Counted from the stretch's first letter, positions 1 to 12,165 are shown. The stretch is 64,000 nt of DNA from Cladopsammia gracilis (GCA_022457155.1 JAJGOT010000163.1:1457501-1521500), one strand, 5' to 3'. Translations and numbers: made by a program. Notes: generated by a model from the letters alone, not told the origin.

Positions 1-256
1 TCTTTGCGTCTCCTCCTGATCTGGTCACCTAGATTCGCTTTAATCACCGCTACCATCATGTCGCTCCGGTTGTGGTTTGGTCTCGTAAAATGTTCAGGCA
101 CTGGCAGCGAAACTTTCTTTTTGATCACATCCAATCGGTGTTCACGGAAGCGGTCTCCAAGACGACGGCCCGTCTCTCCAATGTAGACAATTGCAGGGCA
201 TTATTTACGGCATGAAATGCAGTAGACCAATTGGCTTGTGATGCACGTATAATGCC
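1..256 (-). pseudogene. PLE GIY-YIG C-terminal fragment, reversed arm
   Basis: Read on the minus strand this stretch encodes the end of a Penelope-like element protein: the GIY-YIG endonuclease core (VYIGETGRRLGDRFREHRL) followed by a tail resembling PLE C-termini (NRSDMMVAVIKANLGDQIRR). Positions 88-256 repeat 636-802 in inverted orientation, so this is one arm of a fold-back. No frame runs cleanly through the core, and the fragment is cut by the window edge. In intact PLEs this domain nicks the target DNA for reverse transcription; here it is a relic. The family call rests on motif recognition. Confidence 0.6.
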
Positions 257-802
257 AAGAGCACGTGCCCGAGCGGAAGCAAAACGAAGAGACAATCTAC
301 CTGACATTACTCCCGGAAATGACACTGCCGTCGACCGCCCATCTCTGGTCATCACATACCACCCCAAAAACGTCGACGTTTGTAACATCCTTCTGCGAAA
401 CTATTCCATCTTATGCGATGACAAAACAAGGAGTGGTATTTTCAACAAGCCGCTGCTAAAAGCTTTCCGACGCGCAAAGAATCTGAAAGATTTGCTAGTC
501 CATAGCAGTTTGCCGTCAGATCTCCAACGCCAGGCGGGTACGTTTCCATGCAACCGACGTGACTGCCAAACCTGTCCTTTCATCAATTCCAGTGACAGTA
601 TTAGAACTACAAATGGACACATCAAGATCTCGGGACATTATACGTGCATCACAAGCCAATTGGTCTACTGCATTTCATGCCGTAAATAATGCCCTGCAAT
701 TGTCTACATTGGAGAGACGGGCCGTCGTCTTGGAGACCGCTTCCGTGAACACCGATTGGATGTGATCAAAAAGAAAGTTTCGCTGCCAATGCCTGAACAT
801 TT
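88..802. repeat. inverted repeat arms 88-256 and 636-802
   Basis: The arms are near-identical reverse complements of about 167 bp around a loop of about 380 bp. Both arms carry the same GIY-YIG coding segment. PLE insertions often carry inverted partial copies, which would explain the fold-back. Confidence 0.75.
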
Positions 803-830
803 ATGGGAATGCCAGTGCGTTGAAATTATT
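257..830 (+). pseudogene. PLE linker and GIY-YIG fragment, forward arm
   Basis: The frame from 231 to 689 encodes a PLE region between RT and endonuclease, with the cysteine signature CNRRDCQTCPF and then VYCISCRK. A stop at 687-689 interrupts the domain. The next frame continues the GIY-YIG core (IVYIGETGRRLGDRFREHRL) to about 800, where similarity ends. Only the C-terminal third of a PLE protein is present, with no reverse transcriptase. Together with 1-256 it forms two copies of the endonuclease end pointing away from each other around a loop of about 380 bp. Confidence 0.6.
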
Positions 831-991
831 CCAAGGTAGGAGTTAACTTAAAGCCAAACAGTGACCAAACCAATAATCACGGAAAGCGTTTTGCATCTCT
901 TTGCTTGTGTCTTTCACTCTTTGCACCTTAATATCATGTTGTAATAATTGCAACATGTACTGAAAGTTTGAGATCAATGTAACTTATTTAC

Positions 992-1126
992 CTGACGCAG
1001 AATGTTTGCAGCTTTTTCCACTTCCAATGAAAGGGTGGTTACATGAACAGTTGTAGGACCCCACAGTGTTTGTACATGAAGCAAAACTGTGGCAGTCGTG
1101 AATACCACTGACACATTCGTCGATGT
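992..1126 (-). CDS. calcium-binding EGF-like domain exon
   Basis: On the minus strand a 135-bp open stretch encodes one calcium-binding EGF repeat. It begins DIDECVSGIHDCHSFASC and carries six cysteines in the EGF order. The D-I-D-E-C start is the calcium-binding consensus, and asparagine and aromatic positions (TNTVGSYNC) fit the hydroxylation-type signature. It is bounded by an acceptor (tttccccag, 1127-1135) and a donor (gtaaataag, 991 downward). Both junctions fall in phase 1, as is typical for shuffled EGF exons. The product would be an extracellular or secreted protein. The next recognisable host exon on this strand is the signal-peptide/PAN exon at 10290-10636. Both belonging to one gene is plausible but unproven, and any remaining exons lie left of the window. 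Confidence 0.8.
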
Positions 1127-1373
1127 CTGGGGAAATAAAAGCAATGCGTTAATAAGATAGATTAGCCTACGAATACAGACGCCTCTCCGCTCCCGGCCGC
1201 TAGGGGCGTTCGCGCGAGGCTATAATAAGATATTAGGGCCATTTATACGAGAGGAATAAGCCGCGGCTTACATAAGTCGCGGCTTATGTAGCCGCGAACT
1301 GACCGTATTCAGTTGCATCTTCAAATCGCGTGTGTAAACTAGAGGCGATTTTGGTGCGATTTGGGCACGATTT

Positions 1374-2092
1374 ATTGCTGCGGAACGAGCGTAGCGAGTG
1401 AGCAGCAACATAATCAGGATTTAAGAGAAATATATGAGAAAAAAATATAAGCTAGGAAAAATCTCGATTTGATCGCTTTTTACCAGAATTCACTGCGCCA
1501 CGAACACATTTTGGGCCAGAATGCACTGCGCCACGAAAAAGAGCCTTGCTTGCTGCTTCAAGCTGTTGGCTGCGAGATTTGTAATATTTTGGTCCAACAT
1601 GTCCCAGTCGAAATCGGAACTGAAGTGTCGAAGACTACCACGAGTTGAGTGAGGACTGTGAGGCATGGTGATAGGACCGTTGAATGGCAAAGATTTTCGA
1701 AGATTGTACGGAATAAAAGACAAATTTACTTTGAAATCACTCCGACAGCGGTCGATGAGACTGAACTGAGCTGAGCGCTTGGGGACGCGAAACCTGAGCT
1801 GAGCTTGGGAGACGTGAACACAGTAATTAACCTAAATTTTCGCACCTTCCTCGTGGTCAACGCGTCCTTTACTCAACAATATTCTACAGACATTGCAGGA
1901 ACTTGATGCGTGAATTACAAAACAAAATTAGTCTTATCAGCTGGAATTTTCGTCGATTCATCCCGGTTACATTTGCTTTGCTTCCCCTCAAAAAACGAAA
2001 GAGAAAATTTTGTAATACCAGCGAGATGATAAAACAGCATTATTACAACAAATTTACCGCAGCAGTTACTATCTTTTGGATACACTAGTTAT
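1374..2092. repeat. 0.7-kb dispersed repeat, copy 1
   Basis: The segment starting CTGCGGAACGAGCGTAGCG recurs at 52942-54126, where it is split by a 474-bp insertion. No coding frame is recognised. In the second location, comparison with neighbouring tandem units shows this segment is itself an insertion. Copy 1 shows the uninterrupted form, including the site of the later insertion (gcggtcgatgagactg near 1749). Confidence 0.75.
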
Positions 2093-2339
2093 AAAGTATA
2101 TGTTAGACAGGACTTTATTCAAACTGGCAATTATGCTAAATTATATATTCCTGTAAAAATATGTGGTAAACTAAAATAACTAAAAATAAACAACTAAATA
2201 AATAAATAAATTTGTCACGGGAAGTCGCGGAGGTTTCGCCGATGCAGCTAGGCGGCAATGTGTCATGCAGGTTTAACGACCTGAATGAGAAGACTGAGAG
2301 ATTGACTCGTGACGGAAGATTTTACCACTTCGGACTATT

Positions 2340-5290
2340 TTATGCATCAGTCAATTGAAATCCCGGCCCCCCCCCCCCCGACCCCCGGGACATAGCGGGG
2401 AATTTAACATTTGTCTGGTGTAAAAAATCCCCTAATTTCCCCGCCCCAAAGCCAAGTAATTTGTTAAAAGCCTCGCATAGCGGGGCATTAGTACTTCAGA
2501 ACAAAATAAACACATCTCGATTTGGGTTTGCTGGTCTCAGCCGAACTCGTCCCAACAGGCGTATTAAACGTTTTTAATAATTCTATCCCTAGGACGTGGG
2601 ACTGATAGACATTCAGTGACTACATTCTAATACGATCCTGGTGCGTATCTCAAACGTTTCATAAAACAAGGCCGATTTAATTATTTAAATTAAAACTCGC
2701 GTACCTGCCTGGGTATAAAAACGCCAACAAAATTCAAATTCAACGGAATGAGAACAGTCTTCACTGCCATTCCCTAAGACTCAAACATAGTAATAACTGA
2801 CGAGATTCACTGAAAGAATCGAAACTGCAGTCTTGCTTGAGAAAACCAGCAACATAGCAGAAAACACAACTCTTGACGAAAATGGACTCCTTGCCTGCAG
2901 CCCATCAGTGCTCCAAGATATCCACCCTCCCGAAGACGATAACTTCAACTTGGATAAAGATGATGAAATAACGAGCGCTCATGAACGGTCATCCGACCGC
3001 CAAAATGAGAGACTGCGCAAACAGCCAAGGAAGCGCCAACGTGACCCGCAGGGAACTTACGAGCGAGCTGTACCAAAGAAAAGACCGCGCAGTATCGTAC
3101 AAGAAACCATCGAGGACATAGAAACGAAAAACAAAAAAACAGAAGGATCTATAGGCAAGCTGCAAACTCACAGAGATAATGACACTTGTCGTAAGACTTT
3201 GCGTTATAACGCAAGAGCGAACATTGCGCCGGATGAAGAGTTCAAAAACTACACTAAACTCACGGCATCCGAAAAGGCGCAGGAGAAAAATATTTAGGCG
3301 CACTCATCAAGTTCCATAACCGGCGAGTCGAGAGAAACAAAATCAAAGTAAAAAAACTTGAGCAACAGATTCGTAGAAGCACTGATATAAATAAAATAAA
3401 AGATAAGGCACTTTCTCACCACTTTCACCACTTCTCACTTTCTCACCAGGCAAATGATTTAGAATTTTAGGGACAAAAAATAGCAGATTTTCAAAAGGGA
3501 ATGGAGGAACTCAACAAAATGTGTCGCTAACAGAAGCAAAACAATAAAGAGAATGACTCTTATTCCAGTCTCTTCTCTGTGTATACAGATAAACATAAGA
3601 GGGAAAGGGCTGTGAAAAAACGAAAGATAAGAAACAAAAGACACCATGAGCGGAGAATCAAATTGAGGCAAGATATAGATCAAAAAACAACAGAGGCAAA
3701 GAAAAAATCATATCAAAAACCTCTCAGATCACGAAATGACACGCAACCAAAATAACTTATTGTCACGTGGGCTTAACTTCCAACACAACTGACTAATGAA
3801 AGTCACGTTAGAAGAGAGTTCTTAAAAGATTTTAACGCATTTGCAAGGCGAATACGCCTTAAGTACATCTTTCACGGGCAGGATAAAGAGCCACACCCCT
3901 TTCATGTCAAATCAAACTTGAAACCACCAGTTCAACGTTCGGTTGCACTAGAAACATATCTAGAAGAGGTTAAAATACAACTTGCAGAGATAAATATCGA
4001 CAAGCCGAAAAACAACTTGCCTGCTGAAGAACGTCAAGCCATAAAAGAACTCAAAGATAACAAGGAAATAAATATAAAGCGAGCTGACAAAGGCTCCACC
4101 ACTGTCATTTTAAACAAACAAGACAAAATACACGAGGGGCAGACGCAACTGGACGTTGAAAAAAATTACAAACCCCTGGAAACACCCATGGTAGTAGAAA
4201 CTGCACGAAGAGTCAAAGAACTCATAAAAGAACTCTACCAAGGAAACCATATCGATGAAATGACAGAAAAATGGCTATCCCTCACGCCAGAACCACCGAG
4301 AAATGGCAGTTGCCTTCGCAAATATCTTTATGTCTGCGGTCGACACGCCTTATAAGTCGAAGTCCCACCCGAACCACTAGGATCCACTAGTGTGCAAAAG
4401 ATATATTGACGATGTGTTCTCTTTATGGGACATAAGCAAAGAGGAAATAGGCTTATTCATTGAACTAGCAAACAACCATCACCCGACCATGAAGTTCATG
4501 AGTGATATCTCAGAAACAGAAATCATTTTTCTGGATACCTGTATATACAAGGGCGACAGATTTAAGAAAGAATGTATTCTTGATGTTAGAACGCACTTCA
4601 AACCGACAGAAACTTTTCAAGATACCCATTTTTCTTCTTGCCACCCTCCAGGGGTCAAGAAAGGAATGCTTAGAACTAACTCCTCATGCAAAGACAGCTT
4701 TTGAGGAAAATATAAGCCTCTTCAAACAAAGACTTTGTTCAAGAGGCTACCCGATAACCTCATAGACAAAACGCTCTCAGAAGTCAAACATCACGAAAGA
4801 ATGTCGGTTTTGAAAAAGAAATCGAAAACAAACAAAATAATATTACTGTTTGTAACATAATAGCGCCCTTCTGTGCCAAATTTAAAAACCATTTTAATGA
4901 ACAAATGGTTTATTATAGTAAGACAACCATTATTGAAAGAAATATTCAAGGACCCTCCCATAATCTCCTACAGAAAGGGGAGTTTTTAAAAGACATACTC
5001 GTAAGAGTTATCAACTATGATGTGAAGGTCATAGATACAATATATCGACCAATAGGAGTCGCTATTGGCCTGTCATTATTATTAACAATCAAACGAGGCT
5101 TTTCCTTTAGTCCTTCATGTTAAATCCCGCTGCTGTCCTCGCTGCATTTTATTGTTAATTCCACTGCCGCCCGGGGCCAACACGTCGTTAAATGTGCGTT
5201 AAATCCCGGTATTGGCCGCGTTAAATCCCCGCTATCGCTCACTATGCCCCGAGGGTCGGGGGGCCGGGGTTTCAATTGACTGATGCATAA
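2340..5290. mobile_element. inverted-repeat-bounded element with PLE-type RT remnant
   Basis: Both ends carry the same sequence in opposite orientation, reading inward from TTATGCATCAGTCAATTGAA and then through C-rich runs (CCCGGCCCCC..., about 2340-2410 and 5220-5290). Inside is one degenerate plus-strand reverse transcriptase gene. No clear target duplication flanks the ends. PLEs can be bounded by inverted copies of their own ends, but these C-rich repeats do not resemble the other PLE ends in this window. Confidence 0.6.
2833..5123 (+). pseudogene. Penelope-like reverse transcriptase, degenerate
   Basis: A broken PLE polyprotein in several frames. A basic lysine/arginine-rich N-terminus lies at 2833-3297, and remnants follow through 3300-3900. 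The conserved pre-RT block with IKRADKGSTTVILNKQDKI is at 3918-4280, then a short deletion. A frameshifted AVAFANIFM block sits near 4300, and the catalytic CKRYIDDVFSLWD with FLDTCIYKGDRF at 4390-4700. The region before the endonuclease follows, in scattered frames, to about 5123. RYIDD is the active-site motif typical of PLE RTs. Motifs between the ADKGS block and the AVAFA block are missing, and no GIY-YIG domain is seen. The gene is inactive. Confidence 0.75.
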
Positions 5291-6589
5291 GAAAATGCTT
5301 TAGGGGACTCGGCGCTTGATAACGGGGGAAAACTAACTCAAATGGTCAACTCGCTTGCTAGGAAGAGCCGCCACTCTCGGAAAGTCCGGGATCAAACCAC
5401 GAACTGGTACGCAACAGGAAGGCAATCAAGAAACCTGACTTGGTTCCAACAGCGTTTATTCCTGACTTGTGAACATAATCGTCGACGATGTAATCTCCTA
5501 ACAATTGCAAACTAGGTTCTTATATACGTAAGGTACAAGTAGTCAACAAAAAGAAACACAATGAAAGTCTGAAGCGAAATCCTTTGAGCTAAGCGAAAGT
5601 AAATTTCAAAATATATTTTTAACCCAAGTGTCCATTGTTCATAATTCTATTTTTAAAAATGATGTACATTTGAAAACTGTAAAACAAACAAGTAGCAGAA
5701 AAGCCAAGTCAGCAAGCGGCTTTTAAGCACGTTCTGGTGTCGTATCAATAGATTTGCAAGGTCGGCAAATAGTTGCATAGCACGTACTAGCGATGTACCA
5801 TTATCTAGTTATTCACCTACAACAAAAGCTACTAAATTTAACTTCGATGAGTCAGCTAAATTATTCATACTGAAAAACAAAATGACACCATTACTTGCCA
5901 AGTCGTTGATTAGTTAAACAAAACTGAAAAGGCACCGTGAATGCCGAACGAGACTAATTTAGAACAGTATTAACAGCTATTGTGTGTATACAGCTTGATA
6001 CGTGAAAAATCGGCTAAACATAACTTAGAATACGATAATTTACTAACAAGGTGTCAACTTGAATAGATATCGCGGAGTTGTGGAACGAACCTAATTAAGA
6101 ACGATAAGATTAACTCAAGGTAAACTATTGTTCAGAAGGTAGTACATTTTAGTATGAATAAAAGCACGACCTGGTACAGTAATTGAATGCAGCTTGTCAA
6201 AGAGGTTAAAACAATTAAGTTTGATTGTCAAAAACAAAACCCTGTTGGCTTTTTGAAGATTAAATTGCGATGAATAGCACAAAAGCTTATAATAAAAGCG
6301 AATACTAAGCAAAACCTTTCACAGCTGAATGCGGAGTAAACCAAGCTGAATTGATCCAGCTGTTGATCCAATACCAATAGCAAAACTTGAAAAACTGCCA
6401 AATAGCAAAGATAACGAAACGTGAAAACTGCTAAACAGCAAAGCGTAAACTTGAATTCTATTCGTAATATAAGCTTAATGATACCGGCAAAAGTGAAGTA
6501 AATACGTCTTTTCTACTCAACATTTCTAATCGCACAAAACTCTTGAAATTCTCATAAATATTGCCAATTTCCTCCTAACAGACTGAAGA
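5291..6589. other. no recognised gene
   Basis: AT-rich non-coding DNA with only short chance frames on both strands. No motif, splice-framed exon or structured repeat was recognised here. Confidence 0.5.
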
Positions 6590-7180
6590 AGCATTAAGAG
6601 TGGGTCTAAACCTTAACGCAAGCAAGTGCAAGACGCTGAGAACTAAGCCCACTAGAAACAAGGGGGCAGTACGCAGCTCTTACAAGGTCTTCTCTGATTT
6701 GCTGAGAAAACAATAGAACAAACAACACAACAATGGCTAACAATAGACCCTAGACCTAAAAACAATAGAGCTGCATGATATACAGGTCCAATGAAATTAG
6801 AGGTTGTAAAGAGCTGCGTGGTATCTAGAAACAAGAAGAGAATCGTGGTGATCGGTGAACAGGTGGAAGATGTGGAGGAGTTTGCGTACCTAGCAGCCAT
6901 TGTATACAAAGATGGTTGAGGCAGTTAAAGGGACATCAGAAACAGGCTGAAAAAAGCGCGAGGCGCATTCCAGAGACTACGGAGAAGAAACAAGCTACGC
7001 AGGTTCAAGACATTAGTTCGCCGGTCCTGCTATATGGCCGTGTAAGATAGAAGATCAGAAAGCCCGAAGAAAGAAAGCTGAGTACTTTCCAATATTAATG
7101 CCAGAAACGGATATTTAGGATCAGATGGCAGCAAATGATGACAAACAAGAGAGTGAGCGAAATAGCAAAGAGTCAATGAC
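6590..7180 (+). pseudogene. LINE reverse transcriptase C-terminal remnant
   Basis: Plus-strand translation gives a decayed non-LTR retrotransposon tail. GLNLNASKCKTL comes first, then VEDVEEFAYLAAIVYKDG. After two stops comes RDIRNRLKKARGAFQRLRRR and FKTLVRRSCYMAV, then KRIFRIRWQQMMTNKRVSE. This order (thumb region, then FKTLVRxxxLYG, then RRILxIRWxD) is characteristic of several animal LINE families. No endonuclease, 5' part or poly(A) tail is seen, as expected for an old 5'-truncated copy. Confidence 0.65.
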
Positions 7181-7836
7181 CTAAGTTACGAGGTACGACG
7201 AAGGAGGTGAAACTGGTTAGGAAACGTAGTACTCAGGAGACAGTGTGAGAATGATCTTACGACAGTACTGAACGCCAGTTTAGCCGTCGCTTACCATTGT
7301 GAATATTAAATTTGCAGCCATGGTTTTTTCCTGGGTCAAAGACTGTGAAATCAAAGTCTTGTCAATGGCGAAATACAGTGTGCTGCTAAGCTGTGCTACG
7401 ATCGTTTCGGAGTGGCCATGGAATGGACTGGATATTACACCTTCGCAATTGACCTAAAAGGCCTGACTGCCATTAGTATGAAAGTGTGTTCTTTTTTTTT
7501 TTCCCTTTTACAAAATAAATACAAAACGCTTGTTGAAATCCGTGTAAACAAGTACGGTGATCCGTGGCCAAACACCTAAAAATTAAATTTAAACGTATTA
7601 ACAACTTAGCTTACCTTCCGTCGTCATATTACAATGGGCGAGTGCAGTCATATTGAGTTTTATCAAACTCAGCCAGTATTTTCCACTGACCGCTTGTCCC
7701 TCACTCATCTTTATTTCTTTACAACTTACAGCTGGCAGCTCAGAAATGGATCCAAGGGGCACTGTTAGGTAAAAATAACGTTCCCAGCTTAGCGTATTTT
7801 AACCATGTTGAGAGTTTGCCATTCAGTTAAAGAGTT

Positions 7837-9793
7837 TTAAAACTGTAACGTTTTACATCTTTTTGCAATGATATCGGGATCAGTGCATCTATTGCCAACT
7901 TGCCTGCTTGCGTGTCTATAGCACAAGGCCGCTTCGATGTAGTCCTTTAGTGCATCGTGCTGTTGATCGCCAAACATCGTGGCCGGCAGGGAAAAGACTC
8001 TCTCGGCAGCGGCGAATGATGGCTGTATGAGAACGATTCGTTGGACTACAGCAGACCATGCCAGGAGCTCTTGATCTTGTACCTTACACCATGGCCAAAT
8101 GTCTACCAGAGGGTCAAAATCATCGAGAATCTCTGCGGCATTGACAAGATACATTGGAAGCTCTCTGCTTAACGACTGGATCTGGTTGTTGTCTACGAAC
8201 GGTATTTCGCCTAGCTGATCGATATCTGCAGCGTTAGGTCGAGACACCCTCACATACTTAGGGTTGAATAGACGTGCTGCCTTGAAGACCCGGACGGATC
8301 TTGCCACCACCGGATCATTCACCAACATCTGGGAGTAGTATGCAAAGGCTGGCACAAGGCACTCTCCCACGGCATACTGGTACCATTTCCTTTGGTCAGC
8401 CACATTCAGGGGAAACATCTCTTGAAGAGTGTTTGTGATAGTAGGTAAGTTATGCACGTGAATAAACGTACCTAGCTCCTCCAGCTTCTCGAATGCAATG
8501 AAAACTAGAACACCGTCTCCCTCTAGGGTATAGGTCGCTTGAACGAACCTTTCAAGCTCCACAAGAGCTGCAAACTCAACCCTCAGCTGAACTGGATTTT
8601 GGCGCAGGGCTTCAGATAGCTTCTGTCGGGATGCTCATGCTCATGGGAAAGAAATGCAGGGATGTGCGCTCACTCCTCGAATACAACCTTCACACATTCC
8701 CAAAGACTCCACCATCGAGTCGAGTTGTAGCGTGGCAAGATTTTCACGGTTAGGTTCTTCCACTCTCTCCTTCCCTTCGTACTTGTCGTGAAGATAATAT
8801 TCCATGATGACATGACTGACGGACTTCACACCCACTCGGTCTAGGAAGTGGGAGATACAGCCAACATCAAGCATGCTTGGGTATAAAATGGACACTGTAC
8901 TGAGGGCCTTGGTGTTCAGAGGAGCTCTATCTCGCATTACAGCGAGCAGTTGACTCTGGAGGACATCTAGTTTCCTGTGCAGCACCTCGATGATGATTAG
9001 TGCCATCTCATCTCCATTAACGGAATTCCTGGGTGAGCTGGAAACGAACAAGCCTGGATTGCACTTCCCAATCATTGACAAATTTCACAAGGACCACCAG
9101 TGCCTCGCCATCTCTGGTCGTGCCGTCAAAAATTATGCTGATATCTTTTCCCTTTATATCTCTTTCCAAGGACTTGTATTCTTCTTCTAGTACAAAGGGG
9201 ATTAGCTGCCGCATATTCGAGGATGATGAGAGACTCATTCCTGCTTCTTCGAATATTTCTCTAAAAAACTCAAGGCGATTCAGAGGTGTACCACTTTTTA
9301 GAAAAGCCTGTACAACTTTAATGCGGAATACTCTTGTTGATGTAGGTAGAGTCTCGCCCTTAGGATGGTGTTCCTGGTCATACTTGTGCAGTGCTTGGGC
9401 AATGTCCTCTTCTCGCTTGCCGAGTGACTTCAACTTTTCCTTGTTAAGTTCGTGTTTCTTGCTCTTTGCATGAGCCTTCAGGTTCGACTTTTTCACACTC
9501 AATACTTCCTTGCAAGCATCACAATAGATACCATTCCCTCTTACCAGAAAGTTTTCCCCTTCAAGCTCTTCAACGCGTTGTTTTGCAGAGATCTTTGGCT
9601 CGTAGTCAGTCCGTTTCACGCCTTTGGAGCCTCGTCGTTTTCCACCTTGATTCGTTGCTATTTTTCTTTTTCTGGCTATATCACTTCTTCTAGGAGCTCT
9701 TAAAACATCTAATAATGATTCAACTTCTTCATTCCTTTCTTCGTTTAAAGCCTCGCTGTCTGGATCATTAGCAATGGCGATTGCTTCGGCCAT
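7837..9793 (-). pseudogene. hAT-superfamily transposase with BED-type zinc finger, frameshifted
   Basis: Three minus-strand frames form one hAT transposase. Frame one (9793-9017) has a basic N-terminus, then a BED-like finger (YCDACKEVLSVKKSNLKAH and a following KKH), then the start of the catalytic region (DISIIFDGTTRDGEALVVLV). Frame two (9081-8641) continues with NGDEMALIIIEVLHRKLD. Frame three (about 8636-7837) carries the end of the domain and the hAT dimerisation motif AAERVFSLPATMFGDQQHDA. Breaks fall near 9020-9080 and 8636-8641. The finger and overall type recall CGGBP1-like hAT relatives. Convincing terminal repeats and an 8-bp duplication were not found. The element sits in the putative intron between the two host exons. 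Confidence 0.8.
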
Positions 9794-10289
9794 TTTGAGC
9801 TACAACAGCAATGCTTCCAGGCCTTGCAGTGAAGCAGCAAACTGAGCAAAGCATTCTGGGAATATGGGATAAACCGCTGACCGGTAATATTTGTAGGAAA
9901 GTGACTCAATAGTGCAGGTTGGCACTGGCGATTAATTAAGTTGAAAAGTGGCAGTATTTCCTCGGAATTTTAGCTTAATACCTCACAAAAATTCTAAAAA
10001 TCCTAAAATTTTCTAAAAATCTTTACGTTTTCTAAAAGTCTTTTTCTCCTCTAAAAATCCTAAAAAAAAAATCCGGATTAATGTATCTAGGCCTACTGTT
10101 AAGGGACCATTACAAAGCAATTGTTTTCTCTTAATTTTAGCCGATAATAATGTGTTGTCATTTCCTTGTGAATACTACAGGATTTTAATTACATGATTTA
10201 GTTCCATTTTGACTTACTTTACTAAAATTAAAATTGGTGTGGTATTGAATACTTCTTTAAAACTGATAAATATACGATTACATATTTAC

Positions 10290-10636
10290 CTCTATTTTTA
10301 GGCTTTTTCAGGTACAACTTGGTAATGTCTGTGATAAAGTCTTCGGGTCTCGCCTCTTTCGTGCGGTCGTTGAGCTCGCAGGTGTCTTTTCCCATAAGGT
10401 GATTGAGGCTTTGACATCTAGCCTCCATCTTGCATGCGTTTAAACAATGGAGAGAATTTCGAACCTTTAAAGTTTCAAAGACATGTCCTCTTAGTGCCAT
10501 TTTGTAGAAAGGCTGGAAGTCTCCGCATGGATCGTGATCATGAGTACATGTGTATACAGTAGAAGACAAACAGTACAACCAAATGACAACTGTAACGAAC
10601 TGGATTAATTCCATTTCGGTGGAGGGAGCGCAAAGC
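10290..10636 (-). CDS. signal peptide and PAN/Apple-like first coding exon
   Basis: A minus-strand exon bounded by an acceptor (ttctcaatttcag, just above 10636) and a donor (AGAG|GTAAATATG, exon end 10290). The likely start is the ATG at 10612-10614. It is followed by a hydrophobic signal peptide (IQFVTVVIWLYCLSSTVYT) and a cysteine-rich domain, with cysteines in CGDFQPF, HCLNACKMEARCQSLNHL and TCELNDRTKEA. This pattern matches PAN/Apple-type domains at the N-terminus of many cnidarian secreted proteins. The next exon in the same direction with an extracellular domain is the EGF exon at 992-1126. The acceptor upstream of the ATG implies an earlier non-coding exon to the right. The domain call is by eye. 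Confidence 0.65.
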
Positions 10637-10764
10637 CTGAAATTGAGAAGAACCAAAAAGAGGTTATGGTCAAAGCAGATCAAGCTTCTGTCCCAGTAAC
10701 TTATTATTGATTTAAAATATACACATAATAATTGCTGCATTGCTGTCAGAATATCACTGGTCAT

Positions 10765-11940
10765 AAGGTGGACCTTTGTCTGACGACATTGCCGGCGAAG
10801 AGTAAATTAAGGTCTCTGTTGTGGATGACATGACAGGTTTCATCATAAGCCAAACCCAAAGTAACAGCTTGGAAGTTAAAAACGTACTTGCGGGCAACAA
10901 CCGGAGATTCCAGACTAAACCATCTAATGATACTTTACGTCCATAAAGACAAAACTGATGCTATAAATCTGGTGGATCTGGCAAATTAATTTTCAACGAA
11001 CGATATCCCCATAAAGGTGTCCTTTTTGACGAAGTCGACACAAACTATGGCATTGTAAACAATATTAGTATCTATCTGACATGAATCTTTGTACGACTTA
11101 TGACCTATTTGTTAATAGGGAGTTTAAGATAACACGACGGTGGCGGTAGCGAAAACATCATTTATAAAGCGAATTCGCATTCTCTCAAACTTCATCGCAA
11201 TTATTCCAACTCGCTTAATTTGTCAATTGTAGGCGAATTCTCCAGCAGTCGGATTCTTAAGACCAGTTCCACGGTTTAGTAAAAAGACAAAAAAAAATTC
11301 GCCGGCGTGTGTTTACGCCCTCCATAAAACGTGAAAATTAGAAAATTTCACGTCGTAGTCGTGCAGGGACGACAAAGAAATGTACCATAATGCAGAGTTG
11401 TTGTTTTGCTTACTAAACATATTGCTTTTTTAACGTCACCTTCGTCGTTGCTGCTTAAGCTCCCTAAGTTTCCTTTTTATGACGGGGGTAGCTTTGCTTG
11501 GCTTATTTGCTCCCCCCCCCCCTCCCAGTTAGACAGACAGATAGATAGGACACTAACACCAGGGACTCTATTTTAGCCTTGACGGGTCTGCAAGGAAAGG
11601 AAATGGCAAACAGCAAAACGGTCAATCTAACCTATTCCATCTTGTTCCTCTCAACGTTACAGAAAGTCTATGAGCGAGTCAGACAAGTTTCGGCGTGAAA
11701 TTGGTAAGTGTGACGGTATTCTTGACGTGCATTTTTATATAGTTTTAAAAATGATATTTATATGTAAAATGAAGTCTACATAATGTATATGATTTAGCTA
11801 AAACTAAGTCGAAACCGCTTAAAAGAAGGCCTAAACGAATTAATCAAAAACGTTTATAATGATGACATATATCACCTATTTTGCAAAATTTTGCTAGTAA
11901 AAGAAATATTTAAAAATATTGTCCCAAATTTTAAACATAC
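10765..11940. other. no recognised gene; short repeats
   Basis: No coding frame is supported. The stretch contains a C-run and a short GACA/GATA tract (11510-11550), and a segment at 11110-11430 that looks like dispersed repeat DNA but has no second copy in this window. Confidence 0.45.
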
Positions 11941-12115
11941 TGTTAATTGGAAAGAGCACCTTTTGTTGTGTATCGCCGGAGTAAATCAGATAGGGTTTAC
12001 AAACACAACAAAAGGTTTAATCAAACATGGCGGTTCTCTACAACAAGGTGCGCACATGGCATGCGTGCGCATATAGTAACAACAAAAACCGCAGACCAAC
12101 ATGTGCGGCATAACA
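11941..12115 (-). repeat. Ty3/gypsy LTR (3' LTR of minus-strand element)
   Basis: A 175-bp segment that begins TGTTA and ends TAACA, the paired ends expected of an LTR. Its inner border on the minus strand is preceded by a purine tract (GGGGGGGGGGAGGAA, 12116-12130), a fitting polypurine tract. The last 20 bp recur at 14640-14659 at the other end of the element. Confidence 0.7.
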
Positions 12116-12130
12116 TTCCTCCCCCCCCCC
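12116..12130 (-). promoter_or_regulatory. polypurine tract of the gypsy element
   Basis: A run of ten G followed by AGGAA on the minus strand directly abuts the LTR start TGTTATGCC. This is the position and composition of the primer site for plus-strand DNA synthesis in LTR retrotransposons. Confidence 0.65.
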
Positions 12131-12165
12131 AATCACAATCAATAAATAAGTCAAAAGTTCAGTTC

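Noticed and set aside
2989..3303. 104-codon minus-strand frame
   Set aside because: Antisense shadow of the PLE N-terminal coding region; hydrophobic composition follows from the K/R-rich sense frame.
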